A DNA stretch of 64,000 nt from Pontibacter aquaedesilientis (GCF_014773225.1 NZ_JACXAJ010000001.1:744001-808000); one strand, 5' to 3'. Counted from the stretch's first letter, positions 17,218 through 24,962 are shown. Made by a program: numbers and translations. Notes: generated from the letters alone by a model not told the origin.

Positions 17218-17667
17218 ATGATTCAAGATTTGATAAATAAGGGACTGCAGTTATCGCAGCACACGATTTTTAAGAAATTTTTGGGGAAAGCTGGAGGACT
17301 GATGTCCAAGCCGGTGAAGCTGGGCATGCTGCTGACGACCGCCTATGGCAAGCTGGTGGATGTAGACAGCGGCAAAAGCGGGTTTGAGCAGGTAAAGGAG
17401 GTTATGCAGACGTTCATTCGCCTGGTGAGGTCCTATGTTAACGGGTCTTACCGGGATGTTTCCAAAAAGTCCATGCTGATTGGCGTGGCGGTGCTGCTAT
17501 ACCTGGTCACGCCGCTGGATATTATACCTGACTTTATACCCGTGATCGGATTCCTGGACGATATCAGCCTGATGGCCTGGTTCATCGACTCCTTCCAGAA
17601 AGAGATCTCAAACTTCAAGGCCTGGGAAAGCAGCAAAAACTTTGAACCCACCATGGGAACGCTTTAA
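17218..17667 (+). CDS. YkvA family (DUF1232) membrane protein
   Basis: 149 residues from ATG 17218 (an upstream GTG/ATG-like extension to 17128 is not conserved-looking). DUF1232 is recognised in residues 90-130: a hydrophobic segment with YLVTPLDIIPDFIPVIGFLDD, the diagnostic motif of YkvA proteins. The rest is helical and basic. Function of the family is unknown. Confidence 0.82.
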   Translation: MIQDLINKGLQLSQHTIFKKFLGKAGGLMSKPVKLGMLLTTAYGKLVDVDSGKSGFEQVKEVMQTFIRLVRSYVNGSYRDVSKKSMLIGVAVLLYLVTPLDIIPDFIPVIGFLDDISLMAWFIDSFQKEISNFKAWESSKNFEPTMGTL

Positions 17668-17668
17668 A

Positions 17669-17701
17669 GAATTAAGAATTAAGAATTAAGAATTAAGAAT
17701 T
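17669..17701. repeat. Short tandem repeat GAATTAA
   Basis: 4.7 perfect copies of the 7-base unit directly after the ykvA stop codon. Similar AT-rich repeats occur in other spacers of the window. Confidence 0.9.
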
Positions 17702-17775
17702 TCATCTATAGACTCTCAGGCATTCCCTGTAAAAGACTCTGTGCGTGTACTTGATGTTATCAGGGGAAATAAGCG

Positions 17776-17808
17776 AAAGGCTGTTGCAAATCTTGCAACA
17801 GCCTTTTG
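17776..17808. terminator. Terminator downstream of ykvA
   Basis: Perfect 14-bp stem AAAGGCTGTTGCAA / TTGCAACAGCCTTT with a 3-base loop, then TGTTTT. Confidence 0.8.
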
Positions 17809-17880
17809 TTTTAGTGGTTCCTGTTCTGGTTCTATATTAATTGGTGAGGCCGGTTCAATTCCTAATTCCTCTTTATTCTG

Positions 17881-17888
17881 TATCTTCG
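17881..17888 (+). promoter_or_regulatory. Possible -7 element of the S46 peptidase gene
   Basis: TATCTTCG is one mismatch from TAnnTTTG and lies 31 bases before the ATG at 17920. No clear -33 box. Confidence 0.35.
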
Positions 17889-17919
17889 GCTTTCAAAACC
17901 AACACAAAATAAATCTAAC

Positions 17920-20247
17920 ATGATCAGCAAACGCATCGTAGCATTTTTTGCTGCTGCCTGCCTGAGTTTAGGTATAAGCACGGCCCGACCTGACGAGGGT
18001 ATGTGGCTGCCTATGCTTCTCAAGCAGCTCAACGAATCGGAAATGCAGAAAAAAGGCATGAGACTCTCTGCCGAAGACATTTACAGCATCAACCAGTCCA
18101 GCCTCAAAGACGCCATCGTTTCGTTTGGCGGTTTCTGCACCGGCGAGATGATTTCCTCGGAAGGTCTTTTGCTTACCAACCACCATTGCGGCTACGGCCA
18201 GATCCAGAACCACAGCACCGTGGAGAAGGATTACCTGACAGAGGGCTTTTGGGCCATGACCCGTGAACAGGAGCTTCCGAATCCGGGCCTGACCGCTACT
18301 TTCATCGTTCGCATGGAAGACGTGACACAGCAGATTCTGGCAGGTATACCGGCAAATGTCTCCGAGGCCGAGCGCGAAAAAATGGTGCAGCAAAACATCA
18401 GCAAAGTGCGCCAGCAGGCTACTGCCGGCACGCATTATGATGCCGTGATTCGCCCGTTCTTCTATGGCAACGAATACTACATGTATGTAACGGAAACCTT
18501 CCGCGATATCCGCATGGTGGGTGCACCTCCGTCCTCAATCGGTAAGTTCGGTGGCGATACCGACAACTGGATGTGGCCACGCCATACCGGTGACTTCTCC
18601 ATCTTCCGCATCTATGCAGGAGAGGACAACAAGCCAGCCGACTACTCGCCCAACAACAAACCCTACAAGCCAAAGCATCACCTGCCCATCTCGCTGAGTG
18701 GTGTGCAGGAGAACGACTTCACCATGGTGTTCGGTTTCCCGGGCCGTACCAACGAGTACCTGACCTCGCATGCAATTGAGGAAATCTACGAAGTATCGAA
18801 CCCGGCAAAGATCAAGATCCGCGATACCAAACTGGCGATTCTGGATAAAGACATGAAAGCCTCCGACGCGGTGCGCATACAGTACGCCGCCAAATATGCC
18901 AGCGTGGCCAATGCCTGGAAAAAGTGGATCGGTGAGAACCGTGGCCTGCGCAAAGCCAACACGATTGCCCGCAAGCAGGAACTCGAGCAGCAGTTTACAC
19001 AGTGGGCCAATGCGGATGCCAGCCGCAAACAGACCTATGGTAACCTGATTACCGAGTTTGCCAACAACTACAAGGCGCTGGAAGGCATCACTATTTCCCG
19101 TGATTACATACTGGAAGCTGCCTGGGGCGTGGAGCTCGTCAGGTATGCCAATGAGTATATCAAACTGAACGAACTGCTTGAGGCCAAGGCACCGCAACAG
19201 GAAATCAATGCACAGCTGGATCGTCTGGAGCGCGGCATACCTGGTTTCTATAAAGACTACCACGCTCCTACCGACAAGAAAGTGTTTGCCGCTCTGATGA
19301 GCATGTATTACGAAGGGATAGACCCGAATATGCATCCGGAGGCTTTTAAAACTGTTCGCCAGAAGTACAAGGGTGATTTCAGTAAATATGCCGAGGAGGT
19401 ATACGGCAAATCGCTGTTCACATCGGAGAAAGGCGTTCGCCAGGCTATTGCAGATACAAGGGCCGGTCAAGGCAACCCGCTGAAAAATGATGCGGGCTTC
19501 CAACTGGCCAGTAGCATCAACGACCACTACCGCACCAATATTCTGCCTACCTACACCAAGGTAAACGATAACCTGAACCTGCTTTACAGAACGTATGTAG
19601 CCGGTTTGCGTGAGATGCAGGCAGATCGTAAGTTCTACCCGGATGCCAACTCTACGCTACGTGTGGCTTACGGCAAAGTGGAGCCTTATGAGCCGGTGGA
19701 CGGCGTGAAATACAAGTACTATACCACGCTGGAAGGCATTATAGAGAAAGCCGCCTCCGGTGCTGCGGAAGACTATGCTATACCTGCCCGCCTGCAGGAA
19801 CTGTATGACAACAAAGATTACGGCCCTTACGGCGTAAACGGACAGCTGCCTGTCGCCTTCATCGCCTCGAACCATACCACTGGCGGTAACTCTGGTTCTC
19901 CGGTGATCAATGCCAATGGCCAACTGATTGGCACGAACTTCGACCGTAACTGGGAAGGCACCATGAGCGACCTGACCTATAACCCGGACCAGGTACGCAA
20001 CATTTCGGTGGACGTGCGCTACATGCTGTTTATTGTAGACAAATTTGCCGGTGCCGGTCATTTGGTGAAAGAGATGACACTGGTAAATGACAATACGTCG
20101 GGTCTGCCGCAGGTTGACGCTCGTCGCAAATCCGAAATTCCGGCAGAGGCAACGCAGCTTTCTGATAAAGAAAAGCGCAAAGCTGAGAAGGCCGCCAGAA
20201 AAGCCGCCAAAAAGAAAGAAAAGGAGGCAGCTGAGGTTGTAAACTAA
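17920..20247 (+). CDS. S46 family dipeptidyl peptidase, DPP11-like
   Basis: 775 residues, usual length. Signal peptide (1-22) predicts periplasmic location. A chymotrypsin-like serine protease with inserted helical domain: catalytic His in LTNHHCGYG (His88/89) and Ser658 in GGNSGSP. Eighteen residues after the Ser is Arg676 (FDRNWEG). The equivalent position is Arg in DPP11 (Asp/Glu at P1) and Gly in DPP7, so acidic P1 specificity is likely. The C-terminus has an unusual Lys/Ala/Glu-rich tail of about 30 residues. In the family, it releases dipeptides from oligopeptides for nutrition. Confidence 0.93.
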   Translation: MISKRIVAFFAAACLSLGISTARPDEGMWLPMLLKQLNESEMQKKGMRLSAEDIYSINQSSLKDAIVSFGGFCTGEMISSEGLLLTNHHCGYGQIQNHSTVEKDYLTEGFWAMTREQELPNPGLTATFIVRMEDVTQQILAGIPANVSEAEREKMVQQNISKVRQQATAGTHYDAVIRPFFYGNEYYMYVTETFRDIRMVGAPPSSIGKFGGDTDNWMWPRHTGDFSIFRIYAGEDNKPADYSPNNKPYKPKHHLPISLSGVQENDFTMVFGFPGRTNEYLTSHAIEEIYEVSNPAKIKIRDTKLAILDKDMKASDAVRIQYAAKYASVANAWKKWIGENRGLRKANTIARKQELEQQFTQWANADASRKQTYGNLITEFANNYKALEGITISRDYILEAAWGVELVRYANEYIKLNELLEAKAPQQEINAQLDRLERGIPGFYKDYHAPTDKKVFAALMSMYYEGIDPNMHPEAFKTVRQKYKGDFSKYAEEVYGKSLFTSEKGVRQAIADTRAGQGNPLKNDAGFQLASSINDHYRTNILPTYTKVNDNLNLLYRTYVAGLREMQADRKFYPDANSTLRVAYGKVEPYEPVDGVKYKYYTTLEGIIEKAASGAAEDYAIPARLQELYDNKDYGPYGVNGQLPVAFIASNHTTGGNSGSPVINANGQLIGTNFDRNWEGTMSDLTYNPDQVRNISVDVRYMLFIVDKFAGAGHLVKEMTLVNDNTSGLPQVDARRKSEIPAEATQLSDKEKRKAEKAARKAAKKKEKEAAEVVN

Positions 20248-20271
20248 GTACTGTTTCTCCCCTATTGCAGG

Positions 20272-20305
20272 AAGCCCCGTCTGGTCGATCAGACGGGGCT
20301 TTTTG
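20272..20305 (+). terminator. Terminator after the S46 peptidase gene
   Basis: Perfect 12-bp stem AAGCCCCGTCTG / CAGACGGGGCTT with a 6-base loop and TTT run. Confidence 0.85.
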
Positions 20306-20339
20306 TTGGCGCTATATTGGCGTGCGGGTGTCCTTATAC

Positions 20340-20714
20340 CTAGCTCTGCTCCATGTAAGGTTGCCAGTTGACGATGAGCACCTTCTCGTCGGGCAGCAGC
20401 AGGTACCCGTAGTCATAGCAGAAGTAATAGGTGTTGCCCTGTTTGGTGCGGTAGAGGTGGGTGAAGTGGCGGAAGTCGAAGCCGGCCGCCTGGAGCACTT
20501 CCCGCCGCAGGGTGGTCTTGCCCTCGGGGCTGTGGCGCTGCAGCACAAAGCGGTTATGGCGCAGCTTGTTGTTGATTTCCTTCATCAGGCGCTCGCCCGC
20601 GTTCTGTGCCTTTCGGCTGTTTTTGGCTACCGAGCGGCACTGGTCGCCGCAGAACCGCTTATCGATTCTGCCCGTCAGCTTCACGCTGCAGTTTTCACAT
20701 GTTCTCTCTTGCAT
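20340..20714 (-). CDS. Small zinc-ribbon protein of a conserved Bacteroidota family
   Basis: 124 residues. Begins CENCSVKLTGRIDKRFCGDQCR, a C-x2-C...C-x3-C zinc finger, followed by a helix and a compact domain ending YYFCYDYGYLLLPDEKVLIV. I recognise the overall pattern as a recurring small Bacteroidota protein of unknown function. The ATG at 20714 sits in one unit of a 14-base direct repeat. Divergent from the tyrosine recombinase gene, with the inverted-repeat cluster between them. Confidence 0.75.
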   Translation of the reverse strand: MQERTCENCSVKLTGRIDKRFCGDQCRSVAKNSRKAQNAGERLMKEINNKLRHNRFVLQRHSPEGKTTLRREVLQAAGFDFRHFTHLYRTKQGNTYYFCYDYGYLLLPDEKVLIVNWQPYMEQS

Positions 20715-20734
20715 GTTCTCTCTTGCATGTTCTA
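20698..20734. repeat. 14-base direct repeats over the zinc-ribbon start codon
   Basis: Two full copies of CATGTTCTCTCTTG (20698-20711, 20712-20725) and a partial third (20726-20733). On the minus strand each unit supplies AAGAGAG followed by ATG, so the ribosome site and start are duplicated; only the first unit reads into the gene. Confidence 0.85.
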
Positions 20735-20744
20735 TTCGCCTTTA

Positions 20745-20791
20745 TCCGGCTATACCCGGGTAAGCCGGGTATAGCCGGACTTACCCGGGTA
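20745..20791. repeat. Overlapping inverted repeats upstream of the recombinase gene
   Basis: A perfect 15-bp inverted repeat (TCCGGCTATACCCGG at 20745-20759, complement at 20765-20779) overlaps a second perfect 12-bp one (TACCCGGGTAAG at 20753-20764, complement at 20780-20791). The two hairpins cannot form together. Either a regulatory switch or recombinase binding sites; this is inference. Confidence 0.85.
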
Positions 20792-20846
20792 TTTTACGAC
20801 TGGCTTGGATTTATGTGGTTAATTGCGGTTGTTAATTTCAAGCACC

Positions 20847-22301
20847 ATGCAATTCCCGTCCAATCAGCCAGTTATCTACCTCAACGCTCTGGAGCATGAG
20901 GGCGCTAAATACATCCGCCTATGGCACAAGCCCAACCCTTTTATAGTGAAGCGGCTAAGGGAGGCCAACTGGATCAAGTACAGCAAGACCTATAGGTGCT
21001 TTGTGATGCACCACCGCCCGCAGAGCATGGAAATGACCTTCGCGCACTTTCAGGGGCTGGCTCAGGTGAACACGCGCTACCTCTACCGGCCCAAAAGGCT
21101 GAAGCCTGGCAAGCTGGTGGCTGTTTTGGCTGGTGGCCAGCAGGGCGAGCCCCTCCAAAAGCTGCCGGATTTGCCGGTGGTGAAGCTCCAGCCCATGCTG
21201 GTGGGGGAAAACAAGACGGTGGTCGGCATCACCTTCCGCCACAGCCAGAAGGTATACGAGACCCTGCGCCACAGCAGGCTGGCCACCTGGCAGCTGGAGC
21301 AAAAGTGTTTTGCCATACCCGAAGGCGGACAGCACATACAGGCCCTGGCCGAGGAACTGGAGGGCATTGGCTGGCTATGGCTGAGCCAGGAGCTGGTGGT
21401 GCGCGATATTGTGCTGCTGCGCAGGCTCTGGGAGCAGACCTACGTGAAGGGGGCGGACTACATCCCCTGCCCGATGGACTACCTGGAGAAGCTCTACCTG
21501 CTCAACTACTCCATGAACACGATCCGCACCTACCATTCTCTGCTGCTGCGCTTTCTCAACAGCCACAAAGACAGGGGGCTGGGGCAAATCAACCTCTTCA
21601 CCGAGGAGGACATCAACCAGTACCACCGGCAGATGGTGCAGGCAGGGGCCTACTCCTGCTCTTTCATCAACCAGAGCATTAACGCTGTCAAGTTCTACTT
21701 CCAGCGGGTATTGGGGCGCCACGAGGTGCAGCTCAACAATGTGGAGCGCCCGGAGAAACCCGATAGGCTGCCCACCGTGCTCAGCAAGGAGGAGGTGAAG
21801 CGGATTCTGGAGGCCACCGACAACCTCAAGCACCGCTGCATGCTGCAGCTGCTCTACGCGGGCGGGCTTCGGATCGGCGAGGTGATCAACCTGCGGCTCA
21901 CCGACGTGAAATCGGACCGTAACCTGCTGCTGATCAGGGGCGGCAAGGGGAAAAAGGACCGCACCACCGTGCTCTCGCAGAGGCTGCTGGAGAACCTTCG
22001 GCTCTATTACAGGGAGCACAGGCCGAAGGAGTGGCTTTTTGAGGGGCAGTTTGGCGGGCAGTACACGGCAGACAGCCTGCGCAATGTGTTCCAGGCCTGC
22101 CGCAAAAAGGCGGGGGTGAAGACCAACGCCACGCCCCATACGCTCAGGCACTCCTTTGCCACCCATTTACTGGAGCAGGGCACTGACCTGCGCTACATCC
22201 AGACGCTTCTGGGGCACCGCTCCAGCAAAACTACCGAGATCTACACACACGTTACCACCTACGCCTTGGATAAAATCGTGAGCCCGCTTGACAATCTGTA
22301 G
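20847..22301 (+). CDS. Tyrosine recombinase with duplicated N-terminal module, not IntI-type
   Basis: 484 residues from ATG 20847 (TTG at 20823 possible). Catalytic residues are visible: Arg342 (GGLRIGE), HTLRHSF, LGH, and the nucleophile Tyr466 (TEIYTHV); the C-terminus SPLDNL resembles integron integrases. A SAM-like core-binding domain precedes it (about 215-300). Residues 10-70 and about 100-175 look like two copies of one module (pattern of a Trp/Lys-rich strand, helix and aromatic strand). The roughly 20-residue extra domain between Arg and His boxes that defines IntI is absent. The gene is about 58% G+C and reads toward the cassette array that begins 140 bases downstream. Confidence 0.88.
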   Translation: MQFPSNQPVIYLNALEHEGAKYIRLWHKPNPFIVKRLREANWIKYSKTYRCFVMHHRPQSMEMTFAHFQGLAQVNTRYLYRPKRLKPGKLVAVLAGGQQGEPLQKLPDLPVVKLQPMLVGENKTVVGITFRHSQKVYETLRHSRLATWQLEQKCFAIPEGGQHIQALAEELEGIGWLWLSQELVVRDIVLLRRLWEQTYVKGADYIPCPMDYLEKLYLLNYSMNTIRTYHSLLLRFLNSHKDRGLGQINLFTEEDINQYHRQMVQAGAYSCSFINQSINAVKFYFQRVLGRHEVQLNNVERPEKPDRLPTVLSKEEVKRILEATDNLKHRCMLQLLYAGGLRIGEVINLRLTDVKSDRNLLLIRGGKGKKDRTTVLSQRLLENLRLYYREHRPKEWLFEGQFGGQYTADSLRNVFQACRKKAGVKTNATPHTLRHSFATHLLEQGTDLRYIQTLLGHRSSKTTEIYTHVTTYALDKIVSPLDNL

Positions 22302-22467
22302 AAATGAAGTATATTAGTGTTGCGCTATGGAAGTGATGGAAATGAAAGGCTCCTCTGGTTTTAAAGCCCATAAAAAGGTAGTATCCAAACTCCACACATA
22401 GTGCAGATAGTAGGAGTAGGTAGTCCTGCTATCAGATAGTTAGCCAGCATATGTAATCATAGAAAAG
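22302..22467 (+). other. attI-like region at the head of the cassette array
   Basis: Between the recombinase stop and the first cassette gene. A near-perfect inverted repeat (GATAGTAGGA 22406-22415 and TCCTGCTATC 22424-22433) stands just before GTTAGCC at 22439-22445. That heptamer marks the left border of cassette 1, because its complement GGCTAAC opens the repeat at the other end of the cassette. An attI role is inferred from position. Confidence 0.6.
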
Positions 22468-22944
22468 ATGAATAAAGAAAAGACAGGGTATGAAAAACAA
22501 CTTTCTGACATTAAAGAGCATGGACTACATGTTATTCATGTTTTAGAAGATGAAAAAGGTCCTAGCTTTTCTTATTCAGTAGGGCTGTTTCACAATTATC
22601 AGCATCCAGAAATCATAATGATTGGGCTAAAAAGAGAATTAGCCCATATACTGATCAATAATATTGCCTTTGACATCAAAGAAGGCAAAATATTCAAGGG
22701 TGGACAGTTTTACTCTGATATATTAGATGATTTTGAGTGCCTAATGCTAGACGTAGAAGCGAAAAACTATGATGAATACTTTGGGCAGGCAAGCAGGTTT
22801 TATGAAAGCAATGATTTCCCTGTGTTGCAGTGTGTTTATCCAACTGTAAGTGGGGTATACCCATGGGAAGATAATTGGCCAGAAAACCTAAAAGACATCC
22901 AACCATTATTGGGCAAAATCAATAGAAGCATTATCGAGAAATAA
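22468..22944 (+). CDS. Cassette 1: DUF4262 domain protein
   Basis: 158 residues. Matches DUF4262: HGLHVIHVLEDEKGPSFSYSVGLFHNYQHPEI is the characteristic opening, with a conserved YPTVSGVYPWEDNWPENL-like C-terminal motif. Function unknown; cytoplasmic. ATG lies 22 bases after the GTTAGCC cassette border. G+C is far lower than in the host genes on either side, in line with capture from elsewhere. Confidence 0.85.
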   Translation: MNKEKTGYEKQLSDIKEHGLHVIHVLEDEKGPSFSYSVGLFHNYQHPEIIMIGLKRELAHILINNIAFDIKEGKIFKGGQFYSDILDDFECLMLDVEAKNYDEYFGQASRFYESNDFPVLQCVYPTVSGVYPWEDNWPENLKDIQPLLGKINRSIIEK

Positions 22945-22950
22945 TACATT

Positions 22951-23004
22951 GGCTAACCACACCCATAAGCCAGCTACGCCGCCTTATGGCCAAGTCCGTT
23001 AACT
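22951..23004 (+). repeat. attC-like site 1 (54 bp)
   Basis: Opens with GGCTAAC (22951-22957), complement of the cassette 1 left border, and closes with GTTAACT (22998-23004), left border of cassette 2. Inner arms CCATAAG and CTTATGG are perfect complements around a 13-base loop. Confidence 0.88.
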
Positions 23005-23016
23005 GTTATAAGAATT

Positions 23017-23490
23017 ATGAATAAAAAGAAATGCTTTTTAGGCCTTGCCTTAATTCTTGTGACAGTCTTGTCTTACGGCCAGAATAACTATGTTAACCCA
23101 ACAGGTTCATATACTTTGCAAGGTAAAAAGCTTAAGAATGGAGAAAGAGCTAACTACGGTGAAGTTCATGTGAAACTTATTGGCAACAACCGATTAGCAA
23201 TTAGCTTCTACTACAATAAAGGCTATCCAAGCTACAATTCTGGTTCCTTTGTGGACACTTTGGATTATGTTGACAATAAGGCCGTCTATACCTATGATGA
23301 GCCTGAAATACCTACATCTGATTGTAGATTGACATTCACATTTCACAAGCAAAAAGTTACCATCAATCACGAAGCAGAAGATTACAATTATAGCTGTGGA
23401 TTTGGAATGGGAGTAGTTGCAAGTGGGATTATGATTAAAACATCTGCCAAAATACCAGAGATTAAGGATTTCTGGGAGAACGAAGAATAA
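23017..23490 (+). CDS. Cassette 2: secreted protein of unknown function
   Basis: 157 residues. Clear signal peptide (1-21, ending SYGQ), then a beta-rich domain with TGSYTLQGK opening and three late Cys (two in the segment SDCRLTF...YNYSCGFGMGV) that could form a disulfide. No family recognised. ATG 19 bases after the GTTAACT border. AT-rich relative to the host. Confidence 0.75.
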   Translation: MNKKKCFLGLALILVTVLSYGQNNYVNPTGSYTLQGKKLKNGERANYGEVHVKLIGNNRLAISFYYNKGYPSYNSGSFVDTLDYVDNKAVYTYDEPEIPTSDCRLTFTFHKQKVTINHEAEDYNYSCGFGMGVVASGIMIKTSAKIPEIKDFWENEE

Positions 23491-23494
23491 CATC

Positions 23495-23559
23495 AGTTAA
23501 CCCAGCACATAAGCCAAGCTTGGCTAAGCCTCGCTCACCTTATGTACAAACCGTTAGCC
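23495..23559 (+). repeat. attC-like site 2 (65 bp)
   Basis: Opens with AGTTAAC, the exact complement of the cassette 2 left border GTTAACT (8 bases match counting the flanking C). Closes with GTTAGCC (23553-23559). Inner arms ACATAAG / CTTATGT. Confidence 0.88.
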
Positions 23560-23597
23560 CTAAGTTAATTTATAAAAACATAAGAAAAATAGCCTTT

Positions 23598-23942
23598 GTG
23601 ACTGAAAAACCGAACATACTGGTAGTTTGTGGACGAAACAAGAGAAGAAGCAGAACAGCAGAGTACATCTTTAAAAATGACATGCGCTTTAACATCAGGT
23701 CAGTCGGGCTTAGCCCAAAGAGTGAAAGGCAAATAAAAGAAAAGGACGTACTCTGGGCTGACATCATTTATGTTATGGAACAAGGACAGGGGGCAAGAAT
23801 TGCAGGAACCAACAGGCAATTGGAATTACCTCCCCTAGAAGTACTTCATATAGAAGATGAATACGAGTACCTTGAGCCTGAACTGATAGAAATGCTAAAA
23901 GACAGAATCAATTCATCTCTCAAGGTAGTGTACAAAATTTGA
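23598..23942 (+). CDS. Cassette 3: small LMW protein-tyrosine-phosphatase-like protein
   Basis: 114 residues from GTG 23598, which gives the start TEKPNILVVCGRNKRRSRT typical of this family; the frame is open back into the repeat but has no good start there. The phosphatase loop C-x5-R-S is intact (Cys11, Arg17, Ser18). The classic DP general-acid pair is not seen: the late segment reads HIEDEYEYLEPELI. Phosphatase or arsenate-reductase-like activity is possible, not proven. Confidence 0.8.
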   Translation: MTEKPNILVVCGRNKRRSRTAEYIFKNDMRFNIRSVGLSPKSERQIKEKDVLWADIIYVMEQGQGARIAGTNRQLELPPLEVLHIEDEYEYLEPELIEMLKDRINSSLKVVYKI

Positions 23943-23953
23943 AGAAAACCTGT

Positions 23954-24007
23954 GGCTAACCACACCCATAAGCCAGCTACGCCGCCTTATGGCCAAGTAC
24001 GTTAGCG
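23954..24007 (+). repeat. attC-like site 3 (54 bp)
   Basis: Opens with GGCTAAC, complement of the cassette 3 border GTTAGCC, and closes with GTTAGCG. Outside the last bases it is nearly identical to site 1, with one change in the final spacer. Confidence 0.88.
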
Positions 24008-24033
24008 TCAACAGGTAATTACGAATTCACGAA

Positions 24034-24381
24034 ATGGATGATAGGAAAGAATCTATTCTAACCCTCAGGAGAATTACTTCTGAATTTCTTAAAGGAGACC
24101 TCGACTTTATAAAATATTACGAAGTACTCTCCTTTGAATTAGGTTCTACTTTTGATCCTTTTGATTGGACAACGGAAGATTTGGAGAGTGAATTAGTTGA
24201 AGAGCTAAAGCTATATTTGAAATTTTCTGGTGGCGAGTTTGGAGAGCATAATGACTTCATTCCAAAGAATAAAGAATGGAAGTATGGAGAATCAGACGTG
24301 AAATATGCATGGATTGATTCTACAGAGTACAAAAAGCTTCTAAAGAGAGAGTATTCTCTAATTAAACTGAAAAAACTGTAA
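24034..24381 (+). CDS. Cassette 4: orphan protein
   Basis: 115 residues, acidic in the middle and basic at the C-terminus (KKLLKREYSLIKLKKL). No signal peptide or membrane helix. Helix-rich N-terminal half, WKYGESDVKYAWIDSTEY in the C-terminal half. No family recognised. Assigned as a gene from its place between two attC-like sites, strand and ATG. Confidence 0.65.
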   Translation: MDDRKESILTLRRITSEFLKGDLDFIKYYEVLSFELGSTFDPFDWTTEDLESELVEELKLYLKFSGGEFGEHNDFIPKNKEWKYGESDVKYAWIDSTEYKKLLKREYSLIKLKKL

Positions 24382-24390
24382 AACTGCATA

Positions 24391-24456
24391 CGCTAACCCA
24401 GCACATAAACCATGCTTCGGCTACGCCTTGCTCGTTTTATGTACAAACCGTTGTAG
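24391..24456 (+). repeat. attC-like site 4 (66 bp)
   Basis: Opens with CGCTAAC, complement of cassette 4 border GTTAGCG (8 bases counting the flanking A), and closes with GTTGTAG. Inner arms ACATAAA / TTTATGT. Confidence 0.88.
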
Positions 24457-24469
24457 TAAATTTGAATTA

Positions 24470-24874
24470 ATGAATATTAGCCCCTCAATAATTGCTAATG
24501 TTGGTCTTGCCCTAACAGTAATTATAGCTTTGGCAGGAATAGATAAAAGGTTAAGAAGTGATAGGACATTACTAGTTATGGGTGTCGCAGCCTTGACAAT
24601 TGGCATTGTTGGATTCTTAATCAGAAGTGAAAGTACAGGTATGGCAAGAGGGAATGCAGCTGACTTTTTGTTTGGCCCTTTCATCTATGTGCTTTCATAT
24701 GGACTTCTTAGAAAGCTGTATAAAAGTATATACAAAGTTGAGCCTACTTATGTATGGCTATCTGGCTATGACGCAGAGGACATGAGAGATGTTAATTTTC
24801 TTGATAAAGTTGTCTATGTTCTGCCACTTCTGTTAGGAATGGTGCTCCCATTTATTGGAAAAGTAATTGAATAA
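24470..24874 (+). CDS. Cassette 5: small multi-pass membrane protein
   Basis: 134 residues from ATG 24470, 14 bases after the GTTGTAG border; an open upstream extension reaches into the repeat and is rejected as the start. Four likely membrane helices (about 6-24, 36-50, 62-78, 112-130). No family recognised. Confidence 0.7.
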   Translation: MNISPSIIANVGLALTVIIALAGIDKRLRSDRTLLVMGVAALTIGIVGFLIRSESTGMARGNAADFLFGPFIYVLSYGLLRKLYKSIYKVEPTYVWLSGYDAEDMRDVNFLDKVVYVLPLLLGMVLPFIGKVIE

Positions 24875-24880
24875 AACTTG

Positions 24881-24945
24881 CTACAACATGGCACAGGCTC
24901 CATACGCAGCTACGCCTCGCTCGCAGCCTGTACTAAACGTTAGCC
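24881..24945 (+). repeat. attC-like site 5 (65 bp)
   Basis: Opens with CTACAAC, the exact complement of the unusual cassette 5 border GTTGTAG, and closes with GTTAGCC (24939-24945). Inner arms ACAGGCT / AGCCTGT differ from the other sites, showing that structure rather than sequence is kept. Confidence 0.9.
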
Positions 24946-24962
24946 AAAATGAATGTTATAGA

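Noticed and set aside
18535-19527. 330-codon minus-strand frame inside the S46 gene
   Set aside because: Shadow frame; the plus strand encodes conserved S46 sequence throughout.
20996-22166. Long open frames on both strands inside the recombinase gene
   Set aside because: GC-rich shadow frames without start context; the recombinase frame has all catalytic motifs.
20847-22301. Calling the recombinase IntI because it ends SPLDNL and stands at an attC array
   Set aside because: The IntI-specific extra domain is missing; the spacing between the Arg box and HTLRHSF is that of Xer-like enzymes.
24428-24469. Upstream in-frame extension of cassette 5 (and similar ones in cassettes 3 and 6)
   Set aside because: The extension would translate the attC-like repeat; inner starts fall right after the border in every cassette.
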